Assembly (NCBI GenBank): GCA_022821585.1
Contig: JAJEDI010000035.1
Location: forward strand, 1-64,000
Direction of reading: 5' to 3'
Length of the DNA stretch: 64,000 nt
Source: Caldilineaceae bacterium
GTDB taxonomy: Bacteria; Chloroflexota; Anaerolineae; Caldilineales; Caldilineaceae
In this document: piece by piece, positions 52,899 through 61,041 of the stretch
Numbering within the stretch: the first letter of the stretch is position 1
Layout of the letters: the number at the start of each line of letters is the position of its first letter
Notes under the pieces: model-generated
Seen by the model: only the letters and a program-made list of their open reading frames with translations
Told to the model about the DNA's origin: nothing
The model's database searches: none
Position numbers and translations under genes: made by a program

Positions 52899-53279
52899 CT
52901 AAGCCGCTCTCAGATGCCCCTCGGCAGCCTGCTCGTCCTCACTGCAGTTCCAGCGCTGGCTCCAATTGGAAATCTCAGCGATTACAGGCGCAAGTTCACG
53001 TCCCTTATCCGTCAAACTGTACTCTACGTGCGGTGGGATCGAACTGACCTGCTCGCGCATGACCAGGCCCTCGTCCTCCAGCATCTTCAATCTGCTGCTG
53101 AGCGTGCTGGGATTTACGCCACCCAACTCTTCCTGTAGTTCACAGAATCGCTTGCTGCTCGCGTTGAGAAGGCGGTGCACAATCTGGAGCGTCCATTTCC
53201 TTCCAATTATGCGCGCGGCTGCTTCCACCGGGCAGGGCAACTCATCCGGAAGAACGACTGGATGGGTTGGCATGCGCAT
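52899..53279 (-). CDS. HxlR family transcriptional regulator
   Basis: 126 aa winged-helix regulator, usually a dimeric redox- or effector-sensing repressor/activator. CPVEAAARIIGRKWTLQIVHRLL includes the family's N-terminal Cys16, and FCELQEELGGVNPSTLSSRLKMLEDEGLV is the recognition helix region. ATG 53279 is preferred, with AAGGA about 9 bases upstream. The frame is open far upstream but without family match. It leads the MBL/DUF2007/ccm direction of transcription and may regulate it. An inverted repeat lies in its leader. Confidence 0.88.
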   Translation of the reverse strand: MRMPTHPVVLPDELPCPVEAAARIIGRKWTLQIVHRLLNASSKRFCELQEELGGVNPSTLSSRLKMLEDEGLVMREQVSSIPPHVEYSLTDKGRELAPVIAEISNWSQRWNCSEDEQAAEGHLRAA

Positions 53280-53321
53280 CGGACATTGTCCTTTCCAACT
53301 CAATCGCCCTGGCGCTGCCTG

Positions 53322-53370
53322 ACAAGGCTTGTACGCTTCACAAATCCGGGCACGGCAAGTCCTGACTTGC
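53322..53370 (-). promoter_or_regulatory. Palindromic operator candidates in the HxlR leader
   Basis: GCAAGTC-CT-GACTTGC (53355-53370) is a perfect 7-bp inverted repeat with a two-base gap. A second, smaller one, ACAAG-G-CTTGT, lies at 53322-53332. Both have CAAG half-sites and sit between the promoter and the HxlR start, where a dimeric regulator could act on itself. Confidence 0.45.
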
Positions 53371-53418
53371 GCGTCCCGGCGTGACTCCCGATTCGGAGCA
53401 CAGTCGACGACCGGCACT

Positions 53419-53447
53419 ATCGTACTATGCGCACAGCGCCTTGTCAA
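53419..53447 (-). promoter_or_regulatory. Promoter of the HxlR/ccm transcription unit
   Basis: On the minus strand TTGACA (53442-53447) and TACGAT (53419-53424, 4/6) with a 17-base spacer. The start would fall near 53412, about 130 bases before the HxlR ATG. Confidence 0.5.
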
Positions 53448-53770
53448 AGGAAAGCAGACCGGTGTTCAGGACGAATGCATCTGAATTCCTGACTCCGTAA
53501 CTACCCGCGAATGACGCTCGCAATGGGCTCCCACAATGGGCGACCACCGCCGGTCCGGGCAGTCTCCCCCAGGGGTCTCCCAAACCGACGCCACGGCACA
53601 GGGCAAGCGAAAGACCGGCAAGCCGAGGGCCGGTTCTCGCTCTGAACCACAAGGTGAACGTCAAGGTTGTGTAATCTGAAGGCATCGGGGTCGCCAGCGG
53701 TGTTGCAATATGAGTTCTCAAGAAAATGTTTTGCGTCGGCGCCGCTGAATCCTCACCTGACGTACGATCC
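53448..53770. other. Intergenic region, no gene recognised
   Basis: No supported gene. Includes a GGTCTCCC/GGGCAGTCTCCCCC GC-rich stretch with partial pairing but no clear terminator. Confidence 0.3.
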
Positions 53771-56215
53771 TTACTCGCCAACAGGAACGCGGCCCAAGCG
53801 CCTTCGCGTGTCCCCTACTTCCAGCCAGAGTACGGGATCCGAACCATCAAACCCGATTTCAAACGTGCTTCGGACCAGTTCGCCAGCGCGCCACTGGCTG
53901 GTTGGGTAAGACCCCCCGGCCAAGGGGGCCTCAACCGCCTGACTTCCCAGGAGGAGGCGCATTGTCAAATCATCGGGCCAGGTTGCAGGTAGAGGTGTAG
54001 GCGCCTGCCAATACAGCGTCACCTGTAGCATGTCACCTGTATCAAGGGGCGTTGAAGGCGCATGGGCGAACGACTTGCGATGGAATTCGAAACCTTTGGC
54101 TTTCAGGTGGGCAAACTCGAGTGTCTGGCGGTGCCGTATAGGGACTATAGACAGCGGCAACGATTGGTCGGTTCTTATGAGAGTCGGCTGCGCGAGCTCG
54201 ACGGCGTCGCCCTGGCTTACGGAAAGGCGCGAGCCGGTTTCGGCATCATAGACGGCGACGATCAGGCGATAGTCGCCCGGAGGTGTGCCGATCGGCAGTG
54301 CCAGACCATGATTGTCAACGACGATTTCATCCGTTTGCCAGGCCGTCGTTGGGCGTGACTCGCCCGCCGGTTCGCCGTCGCGCTGAACAATCACCTGACC
54401 GCGGGCATCCAGCAGTTGCACCGTAATCTTTAGCCGCCGGTCAGGCGTCCTGAGGGGTCGCCAGTGCAGACCCACCAGAAGGGTTTTACCCGCCATAAAC
54501 GGACCATCTGACAGGCAAACCTCGATCAGCTCAGCCAGGTCTTCGAAAACGTGAGGCTCGTCCAGAACGGTGCAGTCCAAATCATTTGGCATGGCATAGG
54601 TCGCGAAGCGCACGTTGCCCTGCCAGCTTTCCCAGCCTTTGAAGGCGTGTCTTCCCAACCAGTGCTCGACGATACTCTCCGGGTCGGACTGATCCGACGC
54701 CCAGAATACGCCAAAGATTTGCCGACGGCCAGCTGTTTCTCTTTCCAAGGCTTCCTCCGTTCCTGCTCGATCAGGAGGTCGTAGTGCAGGCAGCGGAAGG
54801 GAGTCGATTTCAACATCGTAGAAACGCCAGACATCCGCCTGTCCAGGAGCGTTGAGAACGACAAGGTCCTGCTTCGGGTCCCCCAGTGCAGTCACCGTGC
54901 GGGCGATGCCGGCGTAATTGTCACGCGCTGCGGGGTCGGCGTAGTAGGAGGGTAACGAGGTCGCGGCGAGGACGGCGGCCAGTAGGGAGATGGAGCCGGT
55001 CGCCAACATCGATAGCGGGAGTCGTTCCAATGTCGCGGCTCCCTTCCCTTCCCTGTTTCCAGCCCAAGGAGGTCTCCGAAGTGTGCCGAGTGACATAGTT
55101 TGAGATTGGAGACAGCCGGGACAGGCGGCCACGGCGAGGCACCAGGCCGGAGACAGTATCAGCAGGAATTTCACGAAAGATTGATTGATTAGGCCGAAAC
55201 TGAACATTGCCCCAATGGGCAGCAGCAGCCAAAGCAGCAGTGCCGTGCCGGCATCATCGTGCCGCAACCGCCAGAGTCCGCAAATGGGCAAGGCCACAGC
55301 AAGCAGAAGCCATCCCCACCCCAAGTCTGGTCCGGTTCGGACAGTTCCTACAACAAGGGTCTGCAACGTCAAACGCAGCACGTCGAACGACCAGGCAAAA
55401 CCGTTTTGAGAAGGCCAACTGAGCAGCCGCTCGATGCCGGTTGGCAGCCAGGGCAAGTAGACCAGCAGCGCCAGGAAGTTCAGGGCCAGGAAAAAAAGGA
55501 GGGGCTTCCGGCGATCAGAGGCACCGCTGAGGACGGTCGTATCATCACCAGGCTCACCTCCGTCGACGGGAAGCCGCTGCCCACCGGCCAACCACCACCA
55601 GACGGCCGTTCCGCCAACTGCGGCCAGGAGTACGGCAAAAAAGTAGTGCGTCCACAAACCGGCCGCGGCCGCCAGAAAATAGAGTGCGGCATACCCGGCG
55701 ACTGCCGGGCTCAGCCCCTGCTTCGCTACACGTCTTCCCATGGCGAGGAGCGCCCACATCATCACCGTGCCCTCCAGGGCCAGCAGCGAGTACATGCGCG
55801 CTTCCTGACTGTAGAAGACCTGAAAGGGATTCACAGAAACCAGAAAGGAGGCAAGGAGCGCAAATGCAAAGCGGTACCTTCTGGCGCCTGCGGCCAATTC
55901 CCGGGCGATCAGGAAGACCACCGCCACAGTGAGGAGCCCGGACAGTGCGGAAAGGCTGCGCATGCCCCAGGCCGAATAGTCAAATGGACCGGCCCAGAAC
56001 TTCAGCAACCAGTAGTAGCCTGGCGGGTGAATATCGGCGGCGGCGTCTCTGGCAATCTGGTCGAGGCTGCGTTGTGCCACAGCCCACGAGTTGCCTTCAT
56101 CGTGCCAAAGCGAGGAACAGGTGAGGCAATAGAAGCGAACAAAGGCGGCAAGTGCCAGAGTGGAGGCGAAGATGGCGCAGCGCACGAGAGACGGCCGCGC
56201 CGTCATCTTCAACAT
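53771..56215 (-). CDS. GT39/ArnT-type membrane glycosyltransferase
   Basis: 814 aa. The GT-C signature SLWHDEGNSW places the acidic pair Asp39-Glu40 in the first outer loop, followed by HPPGYYWLLKFW and FYSQEARMYSLL, as in GT39 proteins. About ten membrane segments extend to ~residue 420. The rest is a large extracytoplasmic beta-rich region with repeated WRPLRTPDRRLKITVQLLD-like strands, similar in plan to the two other large GT proteins in this window. Both D and E are present here, unlike in the giant fusion. The GH-A-like gene follows after 3 bases. The acceptor is unknown. Confidence 0.82.
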   Translation of the reverse strand: MLKMTARPSLVRCAIFASTLALAAFVRFYCLTCSSLWHDEGNSWAVAQRSLDQIARDAAADIHPPGYYWLLKFWAGPFDYSAWGMRSLSALSGLLTVAVVFLIARELAAGARRYRFAFALLASFLVSVNPFQVFYSQEARMYSLLALEGTVMMWALLAMGRRVAKQGLSPAVAGYAALYFLAAAAGLWTHYFFAVLLAAVGGTAVWWWLAGGQRLPVDGGEPGDDTTVLSGASDRRKPLLFFLALNFLALLVYLPWLPTGIERLLSWPSQNGFAWSFDVLRLTLQTLVVGTVRTGPDLGWGWLLLAVALPICGLWRLRHDDAGTALLLWLLLPIGAMFSFGLINQSFVKFLLILSPAWCLAVAACPGCLQSQTMSLGTLRRPPWAGNREGKGAATLERLPLSMLATGSISLLAAVLAATSLPSYYADPAARDNYAGIARTVTALGDPKQDLVVLNAPGQADVWRFYDVEIDSLPLPALRPPDRAGTEEALERETAGRRQIFGVFWASDQSDPESIVEHWLGRHAFKGWESWQGNVRFATYAMPNDLDCTVLDEPHVFEDLAELIEVCLSDGPFMAGKTLLVGLHWRPLRTPDRRLKITVQLLDARGQVIVQRDGEPAGESRPTTAWQTDEIVVDNHGLALPIGTPPGDYRLIVAVYDAETGSRLSVSQGDAVELAQPTLIRTDQSLPLSIVPIRHRQTLEFAHLKAKGFEFHRKSFAHAPSTPLDTGDMLQVTLYWQAPTPLPATWPDDLTMRLLLGSQAVEAPLAGGSYPTSQWRAGELVRSTFEIGFDGSDPVLWLEVGDTRRRLGRVPVGE

Positions 56216-56218
56216 TAT

Positions 56219-57499
56219 TCAGTCTTGACCGCCCACGCCGGCAATGAATGCCTTGACGGAATCATAGACCGGCTGCGGGGTGAAGTCCGGCGCAAGAAGA
56301 CGGAAGTAGGCCTCCGGCTGTCGATTCTGCTCCCAAAGGTCGGTGGCGCGTTTCAAATACCAGGCATTTGCAACGCCCAGCCAGGGCCAGTCATCGATGA
56401 TACGTTCGTAGGCCAGAGGCAGGTTCATTGACTGTTCTTCGAGGCTGACCCTTCCATATCGCGGTTCTACGTCGGCCGGGGCCGCGTTCCAGTTCATCTC
56501 GCTTATCCAGATCGACTTGTGCGCGTCCCCGTTGGCCACCATCAGATCGCGTACATACTGCGGCCGTCCGAAGTTCATTACGCGTGGGTGCATGCGCCGG
56601 TCTGTCGGTCCCGACCAAAGCCCATATCCCTGTGTTGCCATCACATCGAAATAGGGCCCCGCGCCGGCATCGTACATTCTCTGCAGGAAGAGCAGATCGG
56701 AGAAGCTGCGGCCGGGTACCGAGGTTCCGTCCAAATCGACGGTCGCGGCCAGGGCGCCGGCAATGATGACGGCACCGGGATCGACGGCGCGGATGGCGTC
56801 GGCGCCTGCCTTGAGCAGCTCGACGTAGGCCTCCGGATCAATGGGAAAGTTGCCCCACTCCGGGTAGATATTCGGCTCGTTCCACAGCTGGTAGTAGTGG
56901 ACGCGGCCGGGGTAGCGGGCGGCTACGGCGCCGGCGAAATCGGCGAAGTCCTGGTAGTTATCAGGCGGCGCGTACGAACCGGCACTGTTGCCTTCTGCGC
57001 GGCTCCAGGCCGGGGGATTGGAGATCCTGACGATCAGGTGCATGTCGTAGCGAGAGGCGAGATCGACGATGTGGTCGTACTTTTCCCATGCGGAGCGGGC
57101 CGGCTCATGTCGCCGGTCTTCGAAGTCGCCTTTGCCGTGAATCTCGATGTCCTCCCAGGGAAACTCCTGGCGCAACCACTTGAAACCGGCCTGCGCGGCC
57201 AGTTGTATTGCACGCTCGCGTTTGGCCGGTTCGACCTCCTGCTCAAGAAAGACATTGACACCAAACGGTGAGACGTCAGCGTGCTGCATGGCATTCATTG
57301 GGGCAAGCTGCGGCCGCGGGCGTAATTTCCCCCCTGCCAAATCGGTCACACCTTTGATCTGTGGCAGGAAATCCGTTTCGCCCGTCTGGGATGCCATCCA
57401 CCGGCGGCCGGGGTCCAACGACAGTAGCAAAAGGGCCAGTCCGCCGCACAGCAGCAGGCCGACCCAAAGAATCAGAGTTTCAAGTACCGCGCGTTTCAC
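56219..57499 (-). CDS. Membrane-anchored glycoside hydrolase-like protein (clan GH-A fold)
   Basis: 426 aa. An N-terminal membrane segment (6-28) anchors an extracytoplasmic TIM-barrel. QLWNEPN at 204-210 has the general acid/base Glu208, and IWISEMNW with Glu334 fits the nucleophile, the spacing expected for GH5/GH39-like enzymes. PFGVNVFLEQEVE and KWLRQEFPWEDIE are barrel strands near the substrate site. The substrate is unknown. It is downstream of an SH3b lipoprotein and 3 bases before the GT39-type gene on the same strand, which points to cell-surface glycan remodelling (inference). The GTG start has no clear ribosome binding site. Confidence 0.83.
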   Translation of the reverse strand: MKRAVLETLILWVGLLLCGGLALLLLSLDPGRRWMASQTGETDFLPQIKGVTDLAGGKLRPRPQLAPMNAMQHADVSPFGVNVFLEQEVEPAKRERAIQLAAQAGFKWLRQEFPWEDIEIHGKGDFEDRRHEPARSAWEKYDHIVDLASRYDMHLIVRISNPPAWSRAEGNSAGSYAPPDNYQDFADFAGAVAARYPGRVHYYQLWNEPNIYPEWGNFPIDPEAYVELLKAGADAIRAVDPGAVIIAGALAATVDLDGTSVPGRSFSDLLFLQRMYDAGAGPYFDVMATQGYGLWSGPTDRRMHPRVMNFGRPQYVRDLMVANGDAHKSIWISEMNWNAAPADVEPRYGRVSLEEQSMNLPLAYERIIDDWPWLGVANAWYLKRATDLWEQNRQPEAYFRLLAPDFTPQPVYDSVKAFIAGVGGQD

Positions 57500-57578
57500 A
57501 GTGTTCTATTTGAATCTGAGATGACAGATCCAGGTTCAAAGGCGCAAAAGCATAAGAGCCAGCTCGACGCCAAACTCT

Positions 57579-58490
57579 TTAGTTTTCCTTGAACGTAATG
57601 TTGGCGCAGCCAATGCTTTGACTTATCGTGGTCGACCATTTCTCTGAGAGAGGCGAAAGATTCGAAAAGTCCTTCGTGCGTGTTCTGGGCTCGTCCCATC
57701 CCGAACCAGGGCAATTCACAACATAGATTTCTACGAAAGTGCCTGACGAAGCCGGTCCTCCAAAGGGAGAAAATCCCCAGTTTCCTGTAGGTTTCCCGCA
57801 GCCAGAACATTTGGTGTTCCGTGGGCCGCCAAAAGCGATGTGCAGACATACACCATTCTTTGGATTGTTGTTTCTGTCATAAACAATACCCTCAAAGAAT
57901 GTCTGTTGTCTATTCAGAGGACACTGCCCCCTGTCAATCAGTGAATACGGAAAACGGGGTGCAGGAGGCTGTGTCGGCACGGGAACGGGCGTCGGCGGGA
58001 CCGGCGTTGCGGTCGGCGGCGGGGGGGCCGGGATGACCAAGGCCACTTGCACAGTTTCGGCGTTGGTGGCCGTAACCAGCTGGCCGAAGACCCAGCCGGT
58101 TTGCCCGTTATAGTCAATCTGCCACCAGTCGCCCAGGCCCGGATTCTTTCCCGTAATCCTGAACTTCAGGCCCGGTGCAGCCGTGCCGATCACATTATAA
58201 TTTGTGCCAGGACCTCCGCGCACGTTCATGAGGACGTTGCCAATCGTAACTGTGGGCGCCTCAGGTGTCGCAGTCGCCTGCGGCGGTACGGGCGTGGCGG
58301 CGGGCTGAGATGTGGTTTGCGAAGTGGACTGTCCTCCGCCAGTTGCGGGAGCCGGGCCGACCGGCGTAGAGGTAAAAGTCGGGACCGGCGTATTGGTGGG
58401 AAGTGCCGGTTCCACCGACGCGCCTCTAGAGCCGCAGGCGGAGATTATCAGGACAGTAAACAAGAAGGTCGACAGGCGTAGCCAGCGCAT
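57579..58490 (-). CDS. SH3b-domain lipoprotein
   Basis: 303 aa. ATG 58490 has AGGGGGAT about 9 bases upstream. The product begins MRWLRLSTFLF and reaches a lipobox, IISAC, within 17 residues. A Pro/Thr-rich linker is followed by an SH3b (SH3_3) domain (about 85-155) with VLMNVRGGPGTNYNVIGTA and WWQIDYNGQTGWVFG. A second Pro-rich linker leads to a C-terminal Cys-containing domain (CPLNRQQTFFEGIVYD, KCSGCGK) that resembles a small carbohydrate-binding or Ig-like module. It probably binds cell wall material. A longer frame to 58559 has no ribosome binding site. Confidence 0.83.
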   Translation of the reverse strand: MRWLRLSTFLFTVLIISACGSRGASVEPALPTNTPVPTFTSTPVGPAPATGGGQSTSQTTSQPAATPVPPQATATPEAPTVTIGNVLMNVRGGPGTNYNVIGTAAPGLKFRITGKNPGLGDWWQIDYNGQTGWVFGQLVTATNAETVQVALVIPAPPPPTATPVPPTPVPVPTQPPAPRFPYSLIDRGQCPLNRQQTFFEGIVYDRNNNPKNGVCLHIAFGGPRNTKCSGCGKPTGNWGFSPFGGPASSGTFVEIYVVNCPGSGWDEPRTRTKDFSNLSPLSEKWSTTISQSIGCANITFKEN

Positions 58491-58562
58491 TGAACGGATC
58501 CCCCTGTTCATATCGATAGGAAGAAAGGCACAAGGATATAACGGAGGAAAAAGGGCCAATGA

Positions 58563-58571
58563 ATTATATCA
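58563..58571 (-). promoter_or_regulatory. Extended -10 promoter of the SH3b gene
   Basis: Minus-strand TGATATAAT gives a perfect TATAAT with the TG of an extended -10. No good -35 is seen at the usual spacing. Start near 58556, about 65 bases before the gene. Confidence 0.45.
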
Positions 58572-58611
58572 TACGCCGACTATGAATAAGAAAGCGGTCG
58601 AATAATTGCTA

Positions 58612-60123
58612 CTATCCGGAGTATGTCCTGCGCGATGTTCTCTGCTCTTGCTGGGGCTGGCGCGAAACGGACTGACCGGCGCCGCTCCGATTGTAGACCG
58701 CCCCGATAGTCAAGACCTGGCAGACGTTTTCGTCGCCAATGCGAGTGCGCAGCCAGGGGTCCAGCCTATTCTCTGCAACGGTAGTTGTGATGACCGTAGG
58801 CAGCAGTGCGCTGTGACGGTAGTTTAGCAACTGGAACAGTTTCTCTTTGGCCCAGGGCGTCGCACTCTCCGTCCCAAGATTGTCCAGAACAAGGAGGGGA
58901 ACACGCTTCAGTTCGTCAAAACGTCGTTGGTGTGAATCGGTTGAGTCCGGATTGAAGGCGGCTCGCAGATAGTCGAGGAGGTCGGGAACGACGACAAACA
59001 TGATGTCGTCCTGACCTGAAGCTCTCAACTCATTAGATATTGCCGCCGCCAGATGAGTCTTCCCGGAACCGCTCGCCCCAATCAGCACGAGCCAGCCCTG
59101 TGGATCTTCGGCGAACGACATGGCCGCCTGCTTGACCTCCCGCAGGTTGGCAGACTCTGCCGGCGAACTATTGCGGCGCTGAACTTCGAAGGTCTCGAAT
59201 CTCTGAAAAGCATATAAGGACAGCGTGCTGAGATCCCCGTGGACAGGGTCTGCACCTGCGCGATAGTCGGGGGCCCTGATATGAATGTGTTCAACAAGAT
59301 TCAAGTCGTGTAACCGGCTGCGCAGTCGCTGGTCCAGGTCTGAGAGTCGCTGGTTTGTCGTCAGGACCGTCGGCAACTGTCTGTTGTAACGGTGGTTCAG
59401 GATCTGAAACATCTTTTCCTGCGCCCAAGGAGTTACGCCCTGTACGCCGAGGTCGTCAAGCAGAAGAAGCTGGGTGTTTCGAATTTCGTCAAAGAGGTCG
59501 TCATAGCTTGCTTCGCTGCTTGGCCCGAAAGTGGAGCGCAAGTGGTCCAACAGATCGGGGACGACAACGAAGATGGCTGACTGGTCGCTCTCGATGCGAT
59601 GATTGGCGATGGCTGCGGCGAGGTGCGTCTTCCCGCATCCGTAGGTCCCGGTGAACAGCAGCCAGCCTTCCGGTTGCAGGGCATACGCATATGCTGCGTT
59701 GAAGGCCCTCTCCAGGCTTTCCAACTTATAGGAGGGAAGCCAGGAAAGATTGGGATTAAAAGTATCGAAAGTAAACCTGGCCAGCGCATCCAGATTATGA
59801 ACATCTCTGAAATGGCGGCGCCGTCGCGTACGCCGTTCGTCTATCTTACAGTGGCAAGGAACTGGTTTTCCGTATTCGGGATGGCCCAGAGGCAGGTCGT
59901 AGATCAGGAAGCCTGCGCCGCCGCATTCCGGACATGCACTGACCTGGGATTCGCCCTGACGTTCTGAACGTGAGGGCAGGTTAGGCGGTGGCGGACGGTC
60001 CCGACCTGGTCTGGCCCCGGCCCCACGAGGGAACTGCTGATTCGCGGCGTCCCGCCCTTGCGGGTCCGTTCCGCCATTCATCCCCTCCGTCAAACCGCGC
60101 AACAGGTCGTTCAACTCATCCAT
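58612..60123 (-). CDS. Tandem double AAA+ DnaC/DnaI-like helicase loader
   Basis: 503 aa. Residues 64-92 carry CPECGG and PCHC cysteines, resembling the zinc region of DnaI/DnaC-like loaders. Two DnaC-like AAA+ domains follow. Domain 1: Walker [10 protein letters not shown] (159-167), Walker B with D223-D224, sensor Asn257, and R268/R270. Domain 2: Walker [10 protein letters not shown] (349-357), Walker B with D414-N415, Thr448 where domain 1 has Asn257, and R459/R461. The repeat distance is 190 residues, and both domains share the [11 protein letters not shown] segment. So domain 2 probably binds but may not hydrolyse ATP (inference). It overlaps the DnaD-like gene by 8 bases, and dnaB lies just upstream. 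Confidence 0.88.
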   Translation of the reverse strand: MDELNDLLRGLTEGMNGGTDPQGRDAANQQFPRGAGARPGRDRPPPPNLPSRSERQGESQVSACPECGGAGFLIYDLPLGHPEYGKPVPCHCKIDERRTRRRRHFRDVHNLDALARFTFDTFNPNLSWLPSYKLESLERAFNAAYAYALQPEGWLLFTGTYGCGKTHLAAAIANHRIESDQSAIFVVVPDLLDHLRSTFGPSSEASYDDLFDEIRNTQLLLLDDLGVQGVTPWAQEKMFQILNHRYNRQLPTVLTTNQRLSDLDQRLRSRLHDLNLVEHIHIRAPDYRAGADPVHGDLSTLSLYAFQRFETFEVQRRNSSPAESANLREVKQAAMSFAEDPQGWLVLIGASGSGKTHLAAAISNELRASGQDDIMFVVVPDLLDYLRAAFNPDSTDSHQRRFDELKRVPLLVLDNLGTESATPWAKEKLFQLLNYRHSALLPTVITTTVAENRLDPWLRTRIGDENVCQVLTIGAVYNRSGAGQSVSRQPQQEQRTSRRTYSG

Positions 60124-60853
60124 AGCCTTCGTCCTTGCCCTCTGTCTCCCATCTTCGCAGTATTCCCCGAATGTAGTTCAGGTGGCGTTTGTTGTTGAGA
60201 AGAGAGATCTCCATGGCTTCGATGATCCAGTCAGGAGGATAGCTTTTCTCCATGTCCCTGAGTTGGTCGGCGATCATGGCCGTCATCAGTCCGAAGTTCT
60301 GCTCGTAGAGTACGAATATATTTGGTCGCTCAACATGGAGACGCGCTTCCTCTGGCACAACCCCCTGCAACTCAGCCAGCCGGCCCTGGCGAATTGCCGC
60401 TACCGACTGCCGACCTTTTGCCGTATTCAGAAAGTACCAGTCCTGGACAGAAGGCTGACCGTCAGCCGAAGAAATCCCCTCTTTACTTTGCCGGCCTCGG
60501 CCGCCGCTATTCTTTCCCTCGCCAGGCGGACCTGTGTCGACTTCCATACGGATCAGTGTGTTTCGTGCGACCGCGCGCTCAAGCGCGTCGTTGAGCACAT
60601 CCAGGGGACTACGCAAGTCGCTCTCAAGGCCCAGGCCATTGAGCAGCGTCTCATCGCAGCGTAGGTCGTCTCCTCGTACAAACCGTAGCGGCCCATCCTG
60701 CTCGTTCAACAACCAGAAGAAGTAGACGGTCAGCTTCAACTCTGCGAGGTCGTCAATCTGCGGGAGGAGGTCGACAAAAAACAGGTCCGGCACGACAACG
60801 GCCAGCATATCCTGGTCAGGGAAACCCACAAAGCCATGCAGCTGTCGAGTCAC
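60116..60853 (-). CDS. DnaD-domain replication initiation protein
   Basis: 245 aa. The C-terminal DnaD domain (about 175-235) has [13 protein letters not shown] and the diagnostic YxxxIxxxW motif, YIRGILRRW, at 227-235. Residues 1-100 form the N-terminal winged-helix-like oligomerisation domain ([25 protein letters not shown]), and a Gly/Ser-rich linker lies between. Such proteins help load the replicative helicase. The GTG has GGAGG about 6 bases upstream. It sits between dnaB and the double loader gene and overlaps the latter, so all three are co-oriented and likely co-expressed. Confidence 0.88.
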   Translation of the reverse strand: MTRQLHGFVGFPDQDMLAVVVPDLFFVDLLPQIDDLAELKLTVYFFWLLNEQDGPLRFVRGDDLRCDETLLNGLGLESDLRSPLDVLNDALERAVARNTLIRMEVDTGPPGEGKNSGGRGRQSKEGISSADGQPSVQDWYFLNTAKGRQSVAAIRQGRLAELQGVVPEEARLHVERPNIFVLYEQNFGLMTAMIADQLRDMEKSYPPDWIIEAMEISLLNNKRHLNYIRGILRRWETEGKDEGYG

Positions 60854-61041
60854 TTCGCCTCCGCCTATTACACTTCACCTGGCTCACCTCCCGCAGATCC
60901 GTCTGTGAGCGACCATCAGAACTCAGTGGGCCAGGCGTGCCTTCGCAACCAAAAGGCTGCTTCCTGCTATACGTAACCCGGATTCCGCCCAGCTGTCAAA
61001 GTAGGGAGCTCGTACTGCAATCGCCGCCCTGAGACCAACTG

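Noticed and set aside
55259-56431. 390-codon plus-strand frame opposite the GT39 and GH-like genes
   Set aside because: Crosses two real minus-strand genes, is rich in Arg/Gln/Gly and resembles no family.
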